Below, piece by piece: positions 7,198-14,129 of a stretch of DNA of 14,129 bases. The stretch comes from an uncultured Porphyromonadaceae bacterium (lineage in GTDB: Bacteria; Bacteroidota; Bacteroidia; Bacteroidales; Muribaculaceae). Both the position numbers and the translations under genes were made by a program. The number at the start of each line of letters is the position of its first letter. Position 1 is the first letter of the stretch. The stretch lies in contig CAMWRB010000016.1 of assembly GCA_947176545.1 (NCBI GenBank), forward strand, positions 1 through 14,129, read 5' to 3'. The notes below the pieces were generated by a model, which had not been told where the DNA came from, searched no databases, and saw only the letters and a program-made list of their open reading frames with translations.

Positions 7198-8532
7198 ATG
7201 GTATATGTTGCACTGATATCGGTGTCATTGGCAGGAATGGCAATCTATGACGGACGCAGCGAGCGCCGGTCAGGACTCATACTGTACGGTGTGCTGTGCC
7301 TGATGACGGCACTGGTCGCCGGTCTGCGGTTTCGTCTGGGGATGGATACGGTCTTTGACGAGGTCATGCTCCGGGAGGATGCATTTTCTTCGGAATCGAA
7401 ACTGATGCAGCTCAACTCGCGCTTTTCACCCGTGTACCTTGTGATAGTCCGAATTGTCCGGATGTTTTCACAGTCGATGTGGCCCGTGCAGACGGTCATC
7501 TCCCTATGGACGGGTGTATCGGTGTTTCTCTTCGGCTATCTCAACCGCCGTGAGATTGGGGGGCGTCTCTTTCTGTACGCGCTTTTGTATCTGCTGCTGT
7601 TGTACATACCCTTGAACTTCGAGTCGTCGCGTCAGGGGATGGCCATAGGCTTCTTCCTCTTCGCGTGGTACAATCTCCGCCGCGGTCGGTATCGGGTGTT
7701 CATAGCTCTGTGTATATGCGCGTCGCTGTGTCACCGGTTTGCGATTGTGACTCTGCTATTCGCAATTTGTGAGGCGCCGTGGTATGTCCGTATGGTATCG
7801 GGGCGGGTAAGTATGGCGATTGCCGTGGCTGTCGCGACAGTAACCGGTTTTGCCGTCAGATACTTTATAGTGGATGTTTTACCGGGTATCGTCGCTGACT
7901 ATCCCTACCTATCACTCTTTGCCGATTCATACAGCGACTACCTGCAGACCATCAACCTCAACTGGCGCGGAGTGGCCGGTGTGGTCATAGTAACCATAAT
8001 CTATCCCGTATTGGCTGAGTTGTTGTTGCGTCGGGTCAATGTCGCGGTACAGACGGCTGTATTGGTGGTGTGTGTCGGCATAGGATTGAACCTGATGTTG
8101 CGCGTCTATTTTTTCCTCGGGCTGATATGTCTGCTGGAGGTGGTGAGATGCGTTGCTTTCCGCCGGTCAATGATGACCGTATATATGTGGGTACTGAGTT
8201 TCCTGCCGTTGGTCTTCGTCAGTATTTACCGATATAGCGGTCGTCAGGTCTGGGCCGACGGCAGTCTCCACCGCGATTATGAATATTACTGGCCCTACAC
8301 GTCTGTATTAAATCCGGAGCGTGACATATGCCGTGAGCTGACCTGTGCCGGAAAATTCCATTATGACAACTATCATGTAGTCTTCCTGCTTGGCTCCTCG
8401 CCGGATACCGGTGAAAGACTGAGTGATGAGGAGGAGTATTGGATAGGTGTAATGAAAGAAAAGCATCCGTCGGCCGGGGAGGATGAAGACGCGGTCGAAT
8501 ATTATATCCGTGAGGCCATGATTGTGAGATGA
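7198..8532 (+). CDS. EpsG/Wzy-like polysaccharide polymerase
   Basis: This 444-residue membrane protein fits the EpsG family of Wzy-like polymerases, which join flipped repeat units on the periplasmic side. About 10-11 hydrophobic helices lie between residues 3 and 344. Family-like stretches are GLRFRLGMDT (42-51), ESSRQGMAIGFFLF (142-155) and LCHRF (177-181), where R145 and H179 are likely functional residues. YWPYTSVLNPERD (364-376) resembles the end of many EpsG proteins. Residues ~345-444 form a polar, finally acidic tail that is longer than usual. An in-frame stop at 7186 rules out a longer N-terminus. The stop overlaps the next start as ATGA. Wzy-type proteins diverge strongly, so an O-antigen ligase role cannot be fully excluded. 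Confidence 0.78.
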   Translation: MVYVALISVSLAGMAIYDGRSERRSGLILYGVLCLMTALVAGLRFRLGMDTVFDEVMLREDAFSSESKLMQLNSRFSPVYLVIVRIVRMFSQSMWPVQTVISLWTGVSVFLFGYLNRREIGGRLFLYALLYLLLLYIPLNFESSRQGMAIGFFLFAWYNLRRGRYRVFIALCICASLCHRFAIVTLLFAICEAPWYVRMVSGRVSMAIAVAVATVTGFAVRYFIVDVLPGIVADYPYLSLFADSYSDYLQTINLNWRGVAGVVIVTIIYPVLAELLLRRVNVAVQTAVLVVCVGIGLNLMLRVYFFLGLICLLEVVRCVAFRRSMMTVYMWVLSFLPLVFVSIYRYSGRQVWADGSLHRDYEYYWPYTSVLNPERDICRELTCAGKFHYDNYHVVFLLGSSPDTGERLSDEEEYWIGVMKEKHPSAGEDEDAVEYYIREAMIVR

Positions 8533-9698
8533 AAAGGAGTGCAGGAAAATTGATAATGGCGGTGAATACGGATGGCTTCTTTCTGAGTCACCGGCTGCCT
8601 CTGGCCGAGAGTGCCCGGACGTCGGGTATGGAGGTCACGATAATCTCTGTCGATACCGGAAAGAGGGAAGTGATTGAGAAGCGCGGGTTCAGGTTTGTCG
8701 CGCTGCCGATGTCTCCGTCGCGTGTCGGCATGACCGGGGATGTGAAGAGTCTGCGGGTATTGATGTCGGAGTTCAGGAAGTCCCCGGAGGCAGTGGTACA
8801 TCTGGTAGGGATGAAGATGATACTCCTCGGAATGCTCGCCTCGCGCCTTACGGGTAAAAAAGGTATTATCAACGCCGTAAGCGGACTCGGTATCACCTTC
8901 GAGCGCATGACATTCTTTCCGAAGATGGTGTTGCGATTATTGCGCGTACTCGGAGCCGGTGCGGGACGTATTGCAGGTACAATATTCCAGAATGCCGATG
9001 ACGAACGGATATTCGCCACATACCGTGTGCCGATGGGGGAGATAGGGAGGACACGTGGGTCAGGTATAGATTTGGCGACCGTACGACAGGCGCCCTACCC
9101 TCAGGGAGATGAGCTGCGGATTGTGTATGCCGGCAGACTGGTAAGGTCAAAGGGGGTGGAGGATTTCTGCAGGGCAGCCGAATTGCTTCGTCCTCAACTG
9201 GAGGGGAGGGTGAGGTTCGTGATTTGCGGTGGAGTGAGCGATAATCCGCAATCCCTGTCGCGTGAGGAGGTCAGTTCGTTGGCAGACGGGAGATATATCG
9301 AATGGTTGGGTCATTGCGACGACGTTCCTGAGCAGCTGGGAGCGGCCGTGATGGCGGTATATCCGAGTTATTATCGGGAGGGTGTGCCGCGCGTGCTGCT
9401 GGAGGCGTGTGCCGTCGGTCGCGCTATCATAACGACAGATTCGGTAGGATGTCGTGATACCGTCGAGGACGGTCGTAACGGTTATCTGGTGCCGGTACGC
9501 ACTCCGTCGGCCATGGCGGAACGGATAATGGAGCTGATACAAGATAGGAATAAATGTATGAAGATGGGGTTGGAGTCGCGACGGCGTGCCGAACGGCTGT
9601 ATGACATACGGGATGTCATAAGAGTGCATGAGCGGTTGTACGGGAAAGCTTTAAAAGAATTAAAAACGTCTGTTTATGAAAGTGACGCATATCATTGA
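8529..9698 (+). CDS. Glycosyltransferase family 4 (GT-B fold)
   Basis: This 389-residue retaining-type GT4 enzyme probably adds a sugar to the lipid-linked oligosaccharide at the cytoplasmic face of the membrane. The N-terminal half (about 8-180) is the acceptor-binding Rossmann domain, with HLVGMK (91-96) and the basic, hydrophobic region 125-150 as a likely membrane-contact patch. GSGIDL (177-182) leads into the donor domain, where AGRLVRSKG (201-209) and the EX7E motif E284/E292 (EGVPRVLLE) bind the nucleotide sugar. Overall it resembles PglA/CapM-like enzymes, but donor and acceptor cannot be assigned. The start overlaps the polymerase stop (ATGA), and its own end overlaps the next gene by 23 bp. 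Confidence 0.87.
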   Translation: MKRSAGKLIMAVNTDGFFLSHRLPLAESARTSGMEVTIISVDTGKREVIEKRGFRFVALPMSPSRVGMTGDVKSLRVLMSEFRKSPEAVVHLVGMKMILLGMLASRLTGKKGIINAVSGLGITFERMTFFPKMVLRLLRVLGAGAGRIAGTIFQNADDERIFATYRVPMGEIGRTRGSGIDLATVRQAPYPQGDELRIVYAGRLVRSKGVEDFCRAAELLRPQLEGRVRFVICGGVSDNPQSLSREEVSSLADGRYIEWLGHCDDVPEQLGAAVMAVYPSYYREGVPRVLLEACAVGRAIITTDSVGCRDTVEDGRNGYLVPVRTPSAMAERIMELIQDRNKCMKMGLESRRRAERLYDIRDVIRVHERLYGKALKELKTSVYESDAYH

Positions 9699-10764
9699 GA
9701 GATTGGATACGGGTGGTGCGCAGTCGTTATTGGCCCAGCTTCTTCCGGCGATAAGCGCCCGGGATACAGTCGATGTGACCGTGATGGTCTATCAGAGCTG
9801 CGGTTCGGCGATAGAGGAGTCATTGCGTCAAACCCCGGGCGTGCGTTTCGTCAATCTCGACCTGAAACAGACGCGCACCCTGTCGCCGGTATTCCGGATG
9901 GTCAGCGAGGTGCGGGAGGCAGACGTAGTGCATGCTCATCTTTTCCCCGCCCTGTATCATGTGGCTCTCGCTTCATGGATTGCCGGTACGCCGGCCGTAT
10001 ATACGGAGCATAATGTGACCAACCGTCGCCGTAGGCACAAGGCTTTGCGTCTGCCGGAGCGGATGATATACGGAATGTACGCAGGGGTAACCTCGATAAG
10101 CAATGCGGGAGTGGAGAGTCTTAGGAGCTGGTTGGGTGAAGGGGGAGAGAATGTGTCGTTGATACCTAACGGTATCGATGTCTCGCAATTTGCAATAGAG
10201 CGTCCCCATCCGAGTCAGTGGCCCGTTATCTTCGGACGTTCGGGACGAGCCATAGTGATGGTGTCGCGTTTCAGTGCCGCCAAAGACCAGTCGACACTTG
10301 TTCGCGCCGTTCCCCATATTGAAGATAAAGAGGCCTTTGTGGTGCTTGTCGGCGACGGTGAGACACGAGGTGAGGTCGAGAGGCTTGCATCGGAGCTCGG
10401 TGTCAGCGACAGAGTGGTCTTTACGGGTAATCGCTCTGATGTGCCGCGGTTGCTTGCGGCTGCCGAAATCGGTGTGCTCTCCACCCATTGGGAGGGGATG
10501 AGCATGAGCGTGATAGAGATGATGGCTTCGGGTCTCCCGATTGTAGCCACGGATGTAGCCGGAATGCGGGAGATGCTGGATGGTGTCGGGCGGTTGGTGC
10601 CTGAGGGAGACGAGCAGGCGCTGGCCGGTGTGCTGAATGAATTGCTGACCGGCGGCTGTCGGGAGGATGCCGGGCGTATAGCCGTGAGCCGTCAGCGTGC
10701 GGGCCGATATGATATAGCGGCTGTCGCTGAGGCTTATGTGCGGCTGTATAAAGAGTTGGTGTGA
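9676..10764 (+). CDS. Glycosyltransferase family 4 (GT-B fold), last gene of the operon
   Basis: This 362-residue GT4 enzyme is complete in both GT-B domains. The N-terminus IIERLDTGGAQ (6-16) is a typical acceptor-domain start with the GGAQ loop, followed by HAHLFPALYH (86-95) and TEHN (110-113). IPNGIDV (163-169) marks the domain hinge. In the donor domain, VSRFSAAKDQ (196-205) and the EX7E pair E273/E281 (EGMSMSVIE) are clear. The ATG at 9676 lies within the previous gene, in another frame, and the sequence starts right at the first beta strand, so I accept it. The donor is unknown; it or its neighbour may use GDP-fucose, but neither resembles GT10 or GT11 fucosyltransferases. It ends 84 bp before fbp, which converges on it. 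Confidence 0.87.
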   Translation: MKVTHIIERLDTGGAQSLLAQLLPAISARDTVDVTVMVYQSCGSAIEESLRQTPGVRFVNLDLKQTRTLSPVFRMVSEVREADVVHAHLFPALYHVALASWIAGTPAVYTEHNVTNRRRRHKALRLPERMIYGMYAGVTSISNAGVESLRSWLGEGGENVSLIPNGIDVSQFAIERPHPSQWPVIFGRSGRAIVMVSRFSAAKDQSTLVRAVPHIEDKEAFVVLVGDGETRGEVERLASELGVSDRVVFTGNRSDVPRLLAAAEIGVLSTHWEGMSMSVIEMMASGLPIVATDVAGMREMLDGVGRLVPEGDEQALAGVLNELLTGGCREDAGRIAVSRQRAGRYDIAAVAEAYVRLYKELV

Positions 10765-10775
10765 GTCTGATAAAT

Positions 10776-10852
10776 TTTATAAGATTTATAAGATTTATAA
10801 GATTTATAAGATTTATAAGATTTATAAGATTTATAAGATTTATAAGATTTAT
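10776..10852. repeat. 9-bp perfect tandem repeat array, about 8.5 copies
   Basis: The unit ATAAGATTT (minus strand TAAATCTTA) repeats without a mismatch over 77 bp. The array nearly fills the gap between the convergent glycosyltransferase and fbp genes and includes the fbp stop codon (10849-10851). Each unit contains the palindrome TTATAA separated by GAT, so only weak AU hairpins could form. A 9-bp perfect array of this kind is expected to vary in copy number by slipped-strand replication. Confidence 0.97.
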
Positions 10853-12897
10853 TTCTTCTCTTTGATTAGGCCGTGCCGGTAGGCGTAGAGCAACTCTTTC
10901 AGTTCCTCAATCTGACTCTGCAGGATTGCTCCCTTGTCGGTGTCGCGCACACGTAGGCGCGAATGGTTGAGTTCGACGATTTGTGTCGTGCCGAGAATAT
11001 CGGTACCGTTTCTGACAGCCTCTTCCGCCGATGTGAAGGGGACGTGCTGCACGAGCTGGAAGCCGCGTGAATGGAATACGAGTGTATATCCGGCGATGCC
11101 GGTAGTATTGTGATAAGCCTTTGAGAAGCCGCCATCGATGACCATCAGCATTCCGTCAGCCTTAATCGGATTTTCACCCTTCCCGGCCTTGACGGGGACA
11201 TGGCCGTTGATGATGTGGCGGTGTTGGCCGGTGACACCGAAGTCATCGAGGATGCGGTTGCACACGTTCTCGTCATCGCGGAGGGTATAGTAATGGCCTT
11301 TCTCCTCATGGTGAGTAGTCTTGTCGGCAATGAAGTAGCGCTCGAATGTGGTCATGGCGCTCTTGTCGAACAGGGGTGAGTCGGGTCCGCACCAGAGGAA
11401 GAGGTAATAGTCGCGGGCGGTCTGTCGTAGGCGCTCGGGCGTATCGTGATTGAAGGCGGCACGCATCAGCAGTTCGGTGCGTTGCAGGAGTTTGCGTCCG
11501 GAGAGTCGTTCACCCAAAATGTCAATCATCTTGAGAGTGCCGTCTTCGTTGAGGGGGACGGAGGCATGGAACAGCAGGTTGGAATTGCATGTCGTGTACA
11601 TTCCGCCGTGATTGAGGAAGATGTCCATATGTGACTGAAGCTTCTCGCTGACCAGGAATGAGTGGGTCAGTTTGGTCATAAGTTCTCTCTCCTCAACTGT
11701 CAGTGTATATGGGTCTGCGGGGTCAATGGTGGGGAACCGGGTGTCGAGCAGAGGATACTCCTTACCATTCAGTTTAATTGTCCCGTTGTTGTAATCGATA
11801 AGGTGGAGCAGTCGTCGTCCCTGCATGTTCCATTGCGGATATTGTCTCAGCAGTTCTCCTTCGAGCTTGAACTGTATTATGGCAATGGCCTTGTGCATCT
11901 TGGCGATTAATCGACGGCTCTTGATGGTCATGGCATTGTCACCCGGTGCGAGTTTCGGTTCGAATACCGAGCAGTCATCGTCGGCATATCGCTCCATGGC
12001 GAATGTAGCCAGCGGAACAAGGTTGATGCCGTAACCATCTTCGAGGGTCTCCATATTACCGTATCTCAGACATATCCTGAGCACGTTGGCTATGCAGCAT
12101 TCATTGCCGGCTGCGGCTCCCATCCAGAGGGCATCATGGTTGCCCCACTGTATGTCGTAATCGGAGTAACCTGACAGCGTGTCCATGATGAGGTGGGCGC
12201 CGTTGCCACGGTCGTATATGTCGCCGAGTATGTGCAGCTGGTCGATGCTCAATCCCTGGATGACCCGGCAGATTGCCTTTATAAATGCGTCGGCCTGACC
12301 GGTGAGGATTATGGTCTCGACAATACGGTTGTAGTACAGCTGTTTATTCTCGCCGGAGGGCGCCTCGTGGAGCAATTCCTCGATGATGTATGCAAACTCT
12401 TTCGGGAGTGCCTTGCGCACCTTGGAGCGGGTATATTTTGAAGAGACCTCCTGCAGGACTTTGACCAGGCGGTGGAGTGTGATATTATAGAATCCGTTGA
12501 TATCCGGTTCGGTGGCTTTGATTAATTCGAGCTTGCGCCCGGGGTAGTAAATGAGAGAGCAGAACTGCCTCATCTCCTCCTCGCGCATAGAGGTGTGGAA
12601 GAGCTCACTGACCTTGCGACGGATGTTGCCGGATGCGTTCTTGAGAATGTGGGAGAAAGCTTCGTATTCACCATGAATGTCGGCAACGAAGTGTTCCGTC
12701 CCCTTCGGGAGATTGAGTATGGCCTCGAGATTGATGATTTCCGTGGCGGCGGCGGAGGCATTCGGAAATGAGCGGGAGAGAAGTTCAAGAATGCGTCTGT
12801 CGGCCGAAAGCTGAGTCAGAGAATGTGTGTCTGTACCTTCGAGCGCGAGGTCGACGGGTGATATGTCATTGAGCTGTGAGGAGTTGTGTTGAGTCAT
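10849..12897 (-). CDS. fbp: Fructose-1,6-bisphosphatase, class III (calcineurin-like metallophosphoesterase)
   Basis: This enzyme hydrolyses fructose-1,6-bisphosphate to fructose-6-phosphate, the committing step of gluconeogenesis, in the cytosol. The 682-residue length fits the class III family of Firmicutes and Bacteroidota (about 640-670), with a slightly long N-terminus of low conservation (1-30). The metallophosphoesterase motifs are intact: DIHG with D73 and H75, GDIYDRG (225-231), GNHD (252-255), and later NHGG and NGHVP. LNLPKGTEHFVADIHGEY (61-78) is close to the Bacillus Fbp sequence. The stop lies in the first unit of the 9-bp array. Upstream are a promoter candidate and the fba terminator, so fbp is probably transcribed on its own, next to the gene for the preceding gluconeogenic step. 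Confidence 0.97.
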   Translation of the reverse strand: MTQHNSSQLNDISPVDLALEGTDTHSLTQLSADRRILELLSRSFPNASAAATEIINLEAILNLPKGTEHFVADIHGEYEAFSHILKNASGNIRRKVSELFHTSMREEEMRQFCSLIYYPGRKLELIKATEPDINGFYNITLHRLVKVLQEVSSKYTRSKVRKALPKEFAYIIEELLHEAPSGENKQLYYNRIVETIILTGQADAFIKAICRVIQGLSIDQLHILGDIYDRGNGAHLIMDTLSGYSDYDIQWGNHDALWMGAAAGNECCIANVLRICLRYGNMETLEDGYGINLVPLATFAMERYADDDCSVFEPKLAPGDNAMTIKSRRLIAKMHKAIAIIQFKLEGELLRQYPQWNMQGRRLLHLIDYNNGTIKLNGKEYPLLDTRFPTIDPADPYTLTVEERELMTKLTHSFLVSEKLQSHMDIFLNHGGMYTTCNSNLLFHASVPLNEDGTLKMIDILGERLSGRKLLQRTELLMRAAFNHDTPERLRQTARDYYLFLWCGPDSPLFDKSAMTTFERYFIADKTTHHEEKGHYYTLRDDENVCNRILDDFGVTGQHRHIINGHVPVKAGKGENPIKADGMLMVIDGGFSKAYHNTTGIAGYTLVFHSRGFQLVQHVPFTSAEEAVRNGTDILGTTQIVELNHSRLRVRDTDKGAILQSQIEELKELLYAYRHGLIKEKK

Positions 12898-12951
12898 GGT
12901 AGTGTCGTGTTAGGATAATCGCGGTGGCGGTCGCTGCAGTGAGACCGGCCT

Positions 12952-13006
12952 TAAAAAAAGATTTGCAGATGAGTGTGTTTGAAAAATCAGACACTCATCT
13001 GCAAAT
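12952..13006 (-). terminator. Rho-independent terminator of fba
   Basis: A perfect 16-bp inverted repeat has arms ATTTGCAGATGAGTGT (12961-12976) and ACACTCATCTGCAAAT (12991-13006) around a 14-nt loop. Read on the minus strand it is followed by CTTTTTTT (12960-12953), the classical U-tract. It lies about 75 nt past the fba stop. On the plus strand the downstream sequence is AT-rich but lacks a clean T-run, so termination should act mainly on the fba transcript. Confidence 0.88.
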
Positions 13007-13009
13007 ATA
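13001..13009 (-). promoter_or_regulatory. Candidate fbp promoter -7 box, overlapping the fba terminator stem
   Basis: On the minus strand TATATTTGC matches TAnnTTTG. A TTG -33 candidate (plus-strand CAA at 13032-13034) lies about 22 bp upstream, a little longer than the usual spacing. Transcription would start near 12997, giving an fbp leader of about 100 nt. The box sits on the first arm of the fba terminator. Confidence 0.5.
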
Positions 13010-13019
13010 ATTATTTATT

Positions 13020-13055
13020 TCGATAATGCGGCAATCCGCGCCGCAATGTTATCGA
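13020..13055 (-). other. Interrupted hairpin in the fba 3' untranslated region
   Basis: TCGATAA (13020-13026) pairs with TTATCGA (13049-13055), and inside it GCGGC (13028-13032) pairs with GCCGC (13040-13044), with a 7-nt loop and an asymmetric internal loop. It lies between the fba stop and the terminator. It could stabilise the fba mRNA end or be part of a small processed 3' RNA; function unknown. Confidence 0.5.
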
Positions 13056-13079
13056 GTGTGCAGTCGGCGGAGTATTGTT

Positions 13080-14081
13080 TTACTCAGCCTTGCCCTCAGA
13101 ACCGAGAACGTTGAGAATCTTGTGCTTATAGAGCTTCTCCATCTCGTCGCGAGCCGGACCGAGGTATTTGCGGGGGTCGAACTCGGCGGGTTTCTCGTTG
13201 AAGACCTTGCGCACTGCAGCGGTCATGGCGAGACGTGAGTCGGAGTCGATGTTGATTTTGCATACATCCATCTTGGCAGCCTTGCGGAGTTCCTCCTCGG
13301 GGATACCGATAGCGTCGGGCAGCTTGCCGCCGTTTTCGTTGATGATATCGACATATTCCTGAGGTACTGAGCTTGAACCGTGGAGCACGATGGGGAAGTT
13401 CGGGAGTTTTGCCTCGACAGCTTCGAGAACGTCAAATGCGAGCGGCGGCGGCACGAGACGGCCGGTCTTCGGGTCGCGTGTACACTGTTGGGGAGTGAAC
13501 TTGTAAGCGCCGTGAGAAGTGCCGATTGAGATGGCGAGTGAGTCACAGCCTGTGCGTGTAACGAAGTCTACAACCTCCTCGGGGTCAGTGTAAGTGTGGT
13601 GGTCGGATGAAACCTCATCCTCTACTCCGGCGAGTACGCCGAGCTCACCTTCTACAGTGACATCATATTTGTGAGCGTAATCAACGACCTTCTTGGTGAG
13701 AGCGACATTCTCCTCGTAGGGGAGGTGTGAGCCGTCAATCATCACAGATGAGAAACCGTTGTCGATACAATCCTTACAGAGCTCGAAAGAGTCACCGTGG
13801 TCGAGGTGCAGTACAATCTGGGGATGCTCCCAACCGAGAGATTTGGCATATTCGACAGCACCCTGAGCCATATAGCGGAGCAGGATGGGGTTGGCATAGT
13901 TGCGCGCGCCCTTGGAAACCTGAAGAATAACCGGAGACTTGGTGTCAGCCGCAGCCTTGATGATAGCCTGGAGCTGCTCCATGTTGTTGAAGTTGAAAGC
14001 CGGGATGGCGTAGCCACCGTGTACAGCCTTTGCAAACATCTCACGGGTGTTCACAAGGCCAAGAGATTTGTAATCTACCAT
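13080..14081 (-). CDS. fba: Class II fructose-bisphosphate aldolase
   Basis: The enzyme reversibly joins dihydroxyacetone phosphate and glyceraldehyde-3-phosphate to fructose-1,6-bisphosphate, serving glycolysis and gluconeogenesis. It has 333 residues and is Zn-dependent. HLDHGD (92-97) contains the catalytic Asp D94 and zinc ligand H95. Further metal-site and substrate residues are in VEGELG (143-148), the H190 loop (GTSHGAYKF), H234 (VLHGSSS), and NIDSDSRL near residue 276. The TIM-barrel order is complete and there is no truncation. The start at 14081 has an A-rich leader (AAATAAAC before ATG) without a Shine-Dalgarno site, which is normal for highly expressed Bacteroidota genes. Its own terminator follows, and fbp comes next in the same direction. 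Confidence 0.97.
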   Translation of the reverse strand: MVDYKSLGLVNTREMFAKAVHGGYAIPAFNFNNMEQLQAIIKAAADTKSPVILQVSKGARNYANPILLRYMAQGAVEYAKSLGWEHPQIVLHLDHGDSFELCKDCIDNGFSSVMIDGSHLPYEENVALTKKVVDYAHKYDVTVEGELGVLAGVEDEVSSDHHTYTDPEEVVDFVTRTGCDSLAISIGTSHGAYKFTPQQCTRDPKTGRLVPPPLAFDVLEAVEAKLPNFPIVLHGSSSVPQEYVDIINENGGKLPDAIGIPEEELRKAAKMDVCKINIDSDSRLAMTAAVRKVFNEKPAEFDPRKYLGPARDEMEKLYKHKILNVLGSEGKAE

Positions 14082-14129
14082 GTTTATTTATAAATATAAT
14101 TATATTGTTAAACAAATACTTATTAATAA
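14082..14129 (-). promoter_or_regulatory. AT-rich 5' leader of fba
   Basis: The sequence is almost entirely A and T, with a perfect 14-bp palindrome AATATAATTATATT at 14093-14106. A TTTG (plus-strand 14113-14116) and an imperfect -7 box TATATTTA (14091-14098) are present, but their spacing (14 bp) and the closeness to the ATG make them poor promoter elements; the real promoter may lie beyond the window edge. Confidence 0.3.

Noticed and set aside
9147..10488. Antisense open frames of 160 and 171 residues within the two glycosyltransferase genes
   Set aside because: They are fully antisense to GT4 genes with intact motifs and have skewed His/Arg-rich composition and no promoter or RBS.
10776..10852. 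CRISPR or rho-independent terminator in the 9-bp array
   Set aside because: The unit is too short and lacks spacers for CRISPR, and no GC stem with T-run is present; possible stems are AU-only.
12961..13006. Inverted repeat as an attachment site or IS terminal repeat
   Set aside because: Its arms flank only a 14-nt loop and it is followed by a T-run after fba, so a terminator explains it; no transposase or target duplication is seen.

Overview
The window looks like a chromosomal segment from a Bacteroidota genome, most likely order Bacteroidales (a Muribaculaceae-like gut lineage is my guess). The grounds are a mid-range GC content, mostly weak or absent Shine-Dalgarno sites, several matches to the Bacteroides -7 promoter box TAnnTTTG, a class III fructose-1,6-bisphosphatase, and protein sequences of Bacteroides type. 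No rRNA, tRNA, IS element, CRISPR array or phage gene is visible.

Layout. Positions 1-124 hold a GC-rich, roughly 31-bp imperfect tandem repeat. At 154-1602 (+) there is a DUF2130/COG4487 coiled-coil protein. After a 199-bp AT-rich intergenic stretch with a promoter candidate, a tightly packed plus-strand operon runs from 1802 to 10764. It encodes a CpsB/YwqE-type PHP tyrosine phosphatase, a UDP-glucuronate-4-epimerase-like SDR protein, Gmd, Fcl (GDP-L-fucose synthase), a Wzx-type flippase, an EpsG/Wzy-type polymerase and two GT4 glycosyltransferases. Facing it on the minus strand are fbp (12897-10849) and fba (14081-13080), two genes of central sugar metabolism.

How the genes work together. 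Gmd and Fcl convert GDP-mannose to GDP-L-fucose, and the epimerase probably supplies a second nucleotide sugar. The two GT4 enzymes extend a lipid-linked oligosaccharide, the flippase exports it, and the EpsG/Wzy-like protein polymerises it. The PHP phosphatase probably resets a tyrosine-kinase chain-length regulator encoded elsewhere. This is a compact Wzx/Wzy-dependent locus for a probably fucosylated surface or exopolysaccharide. It lacks an initiating phosphoglycosyltransferase, a Wza/Wzc export complex and any recognisable GT10/GT11 fucosyltransferase, so it must rely on other loci. Fba and Fbp act on consecutive steps of gluconeogenesis and yield fructose-6-phosphate, the precursor of GDP-mannose.

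Most unusual non-coding structures: a 9-bp tandem array fills the gap between the convergent operon and fbp and carries in-frame stop codons for both genes. The fba terminator hairpin is overlapped by a promoter candidate for fbp. I did not find a convincing undescribed multi-gene system; the genes belong to known families.
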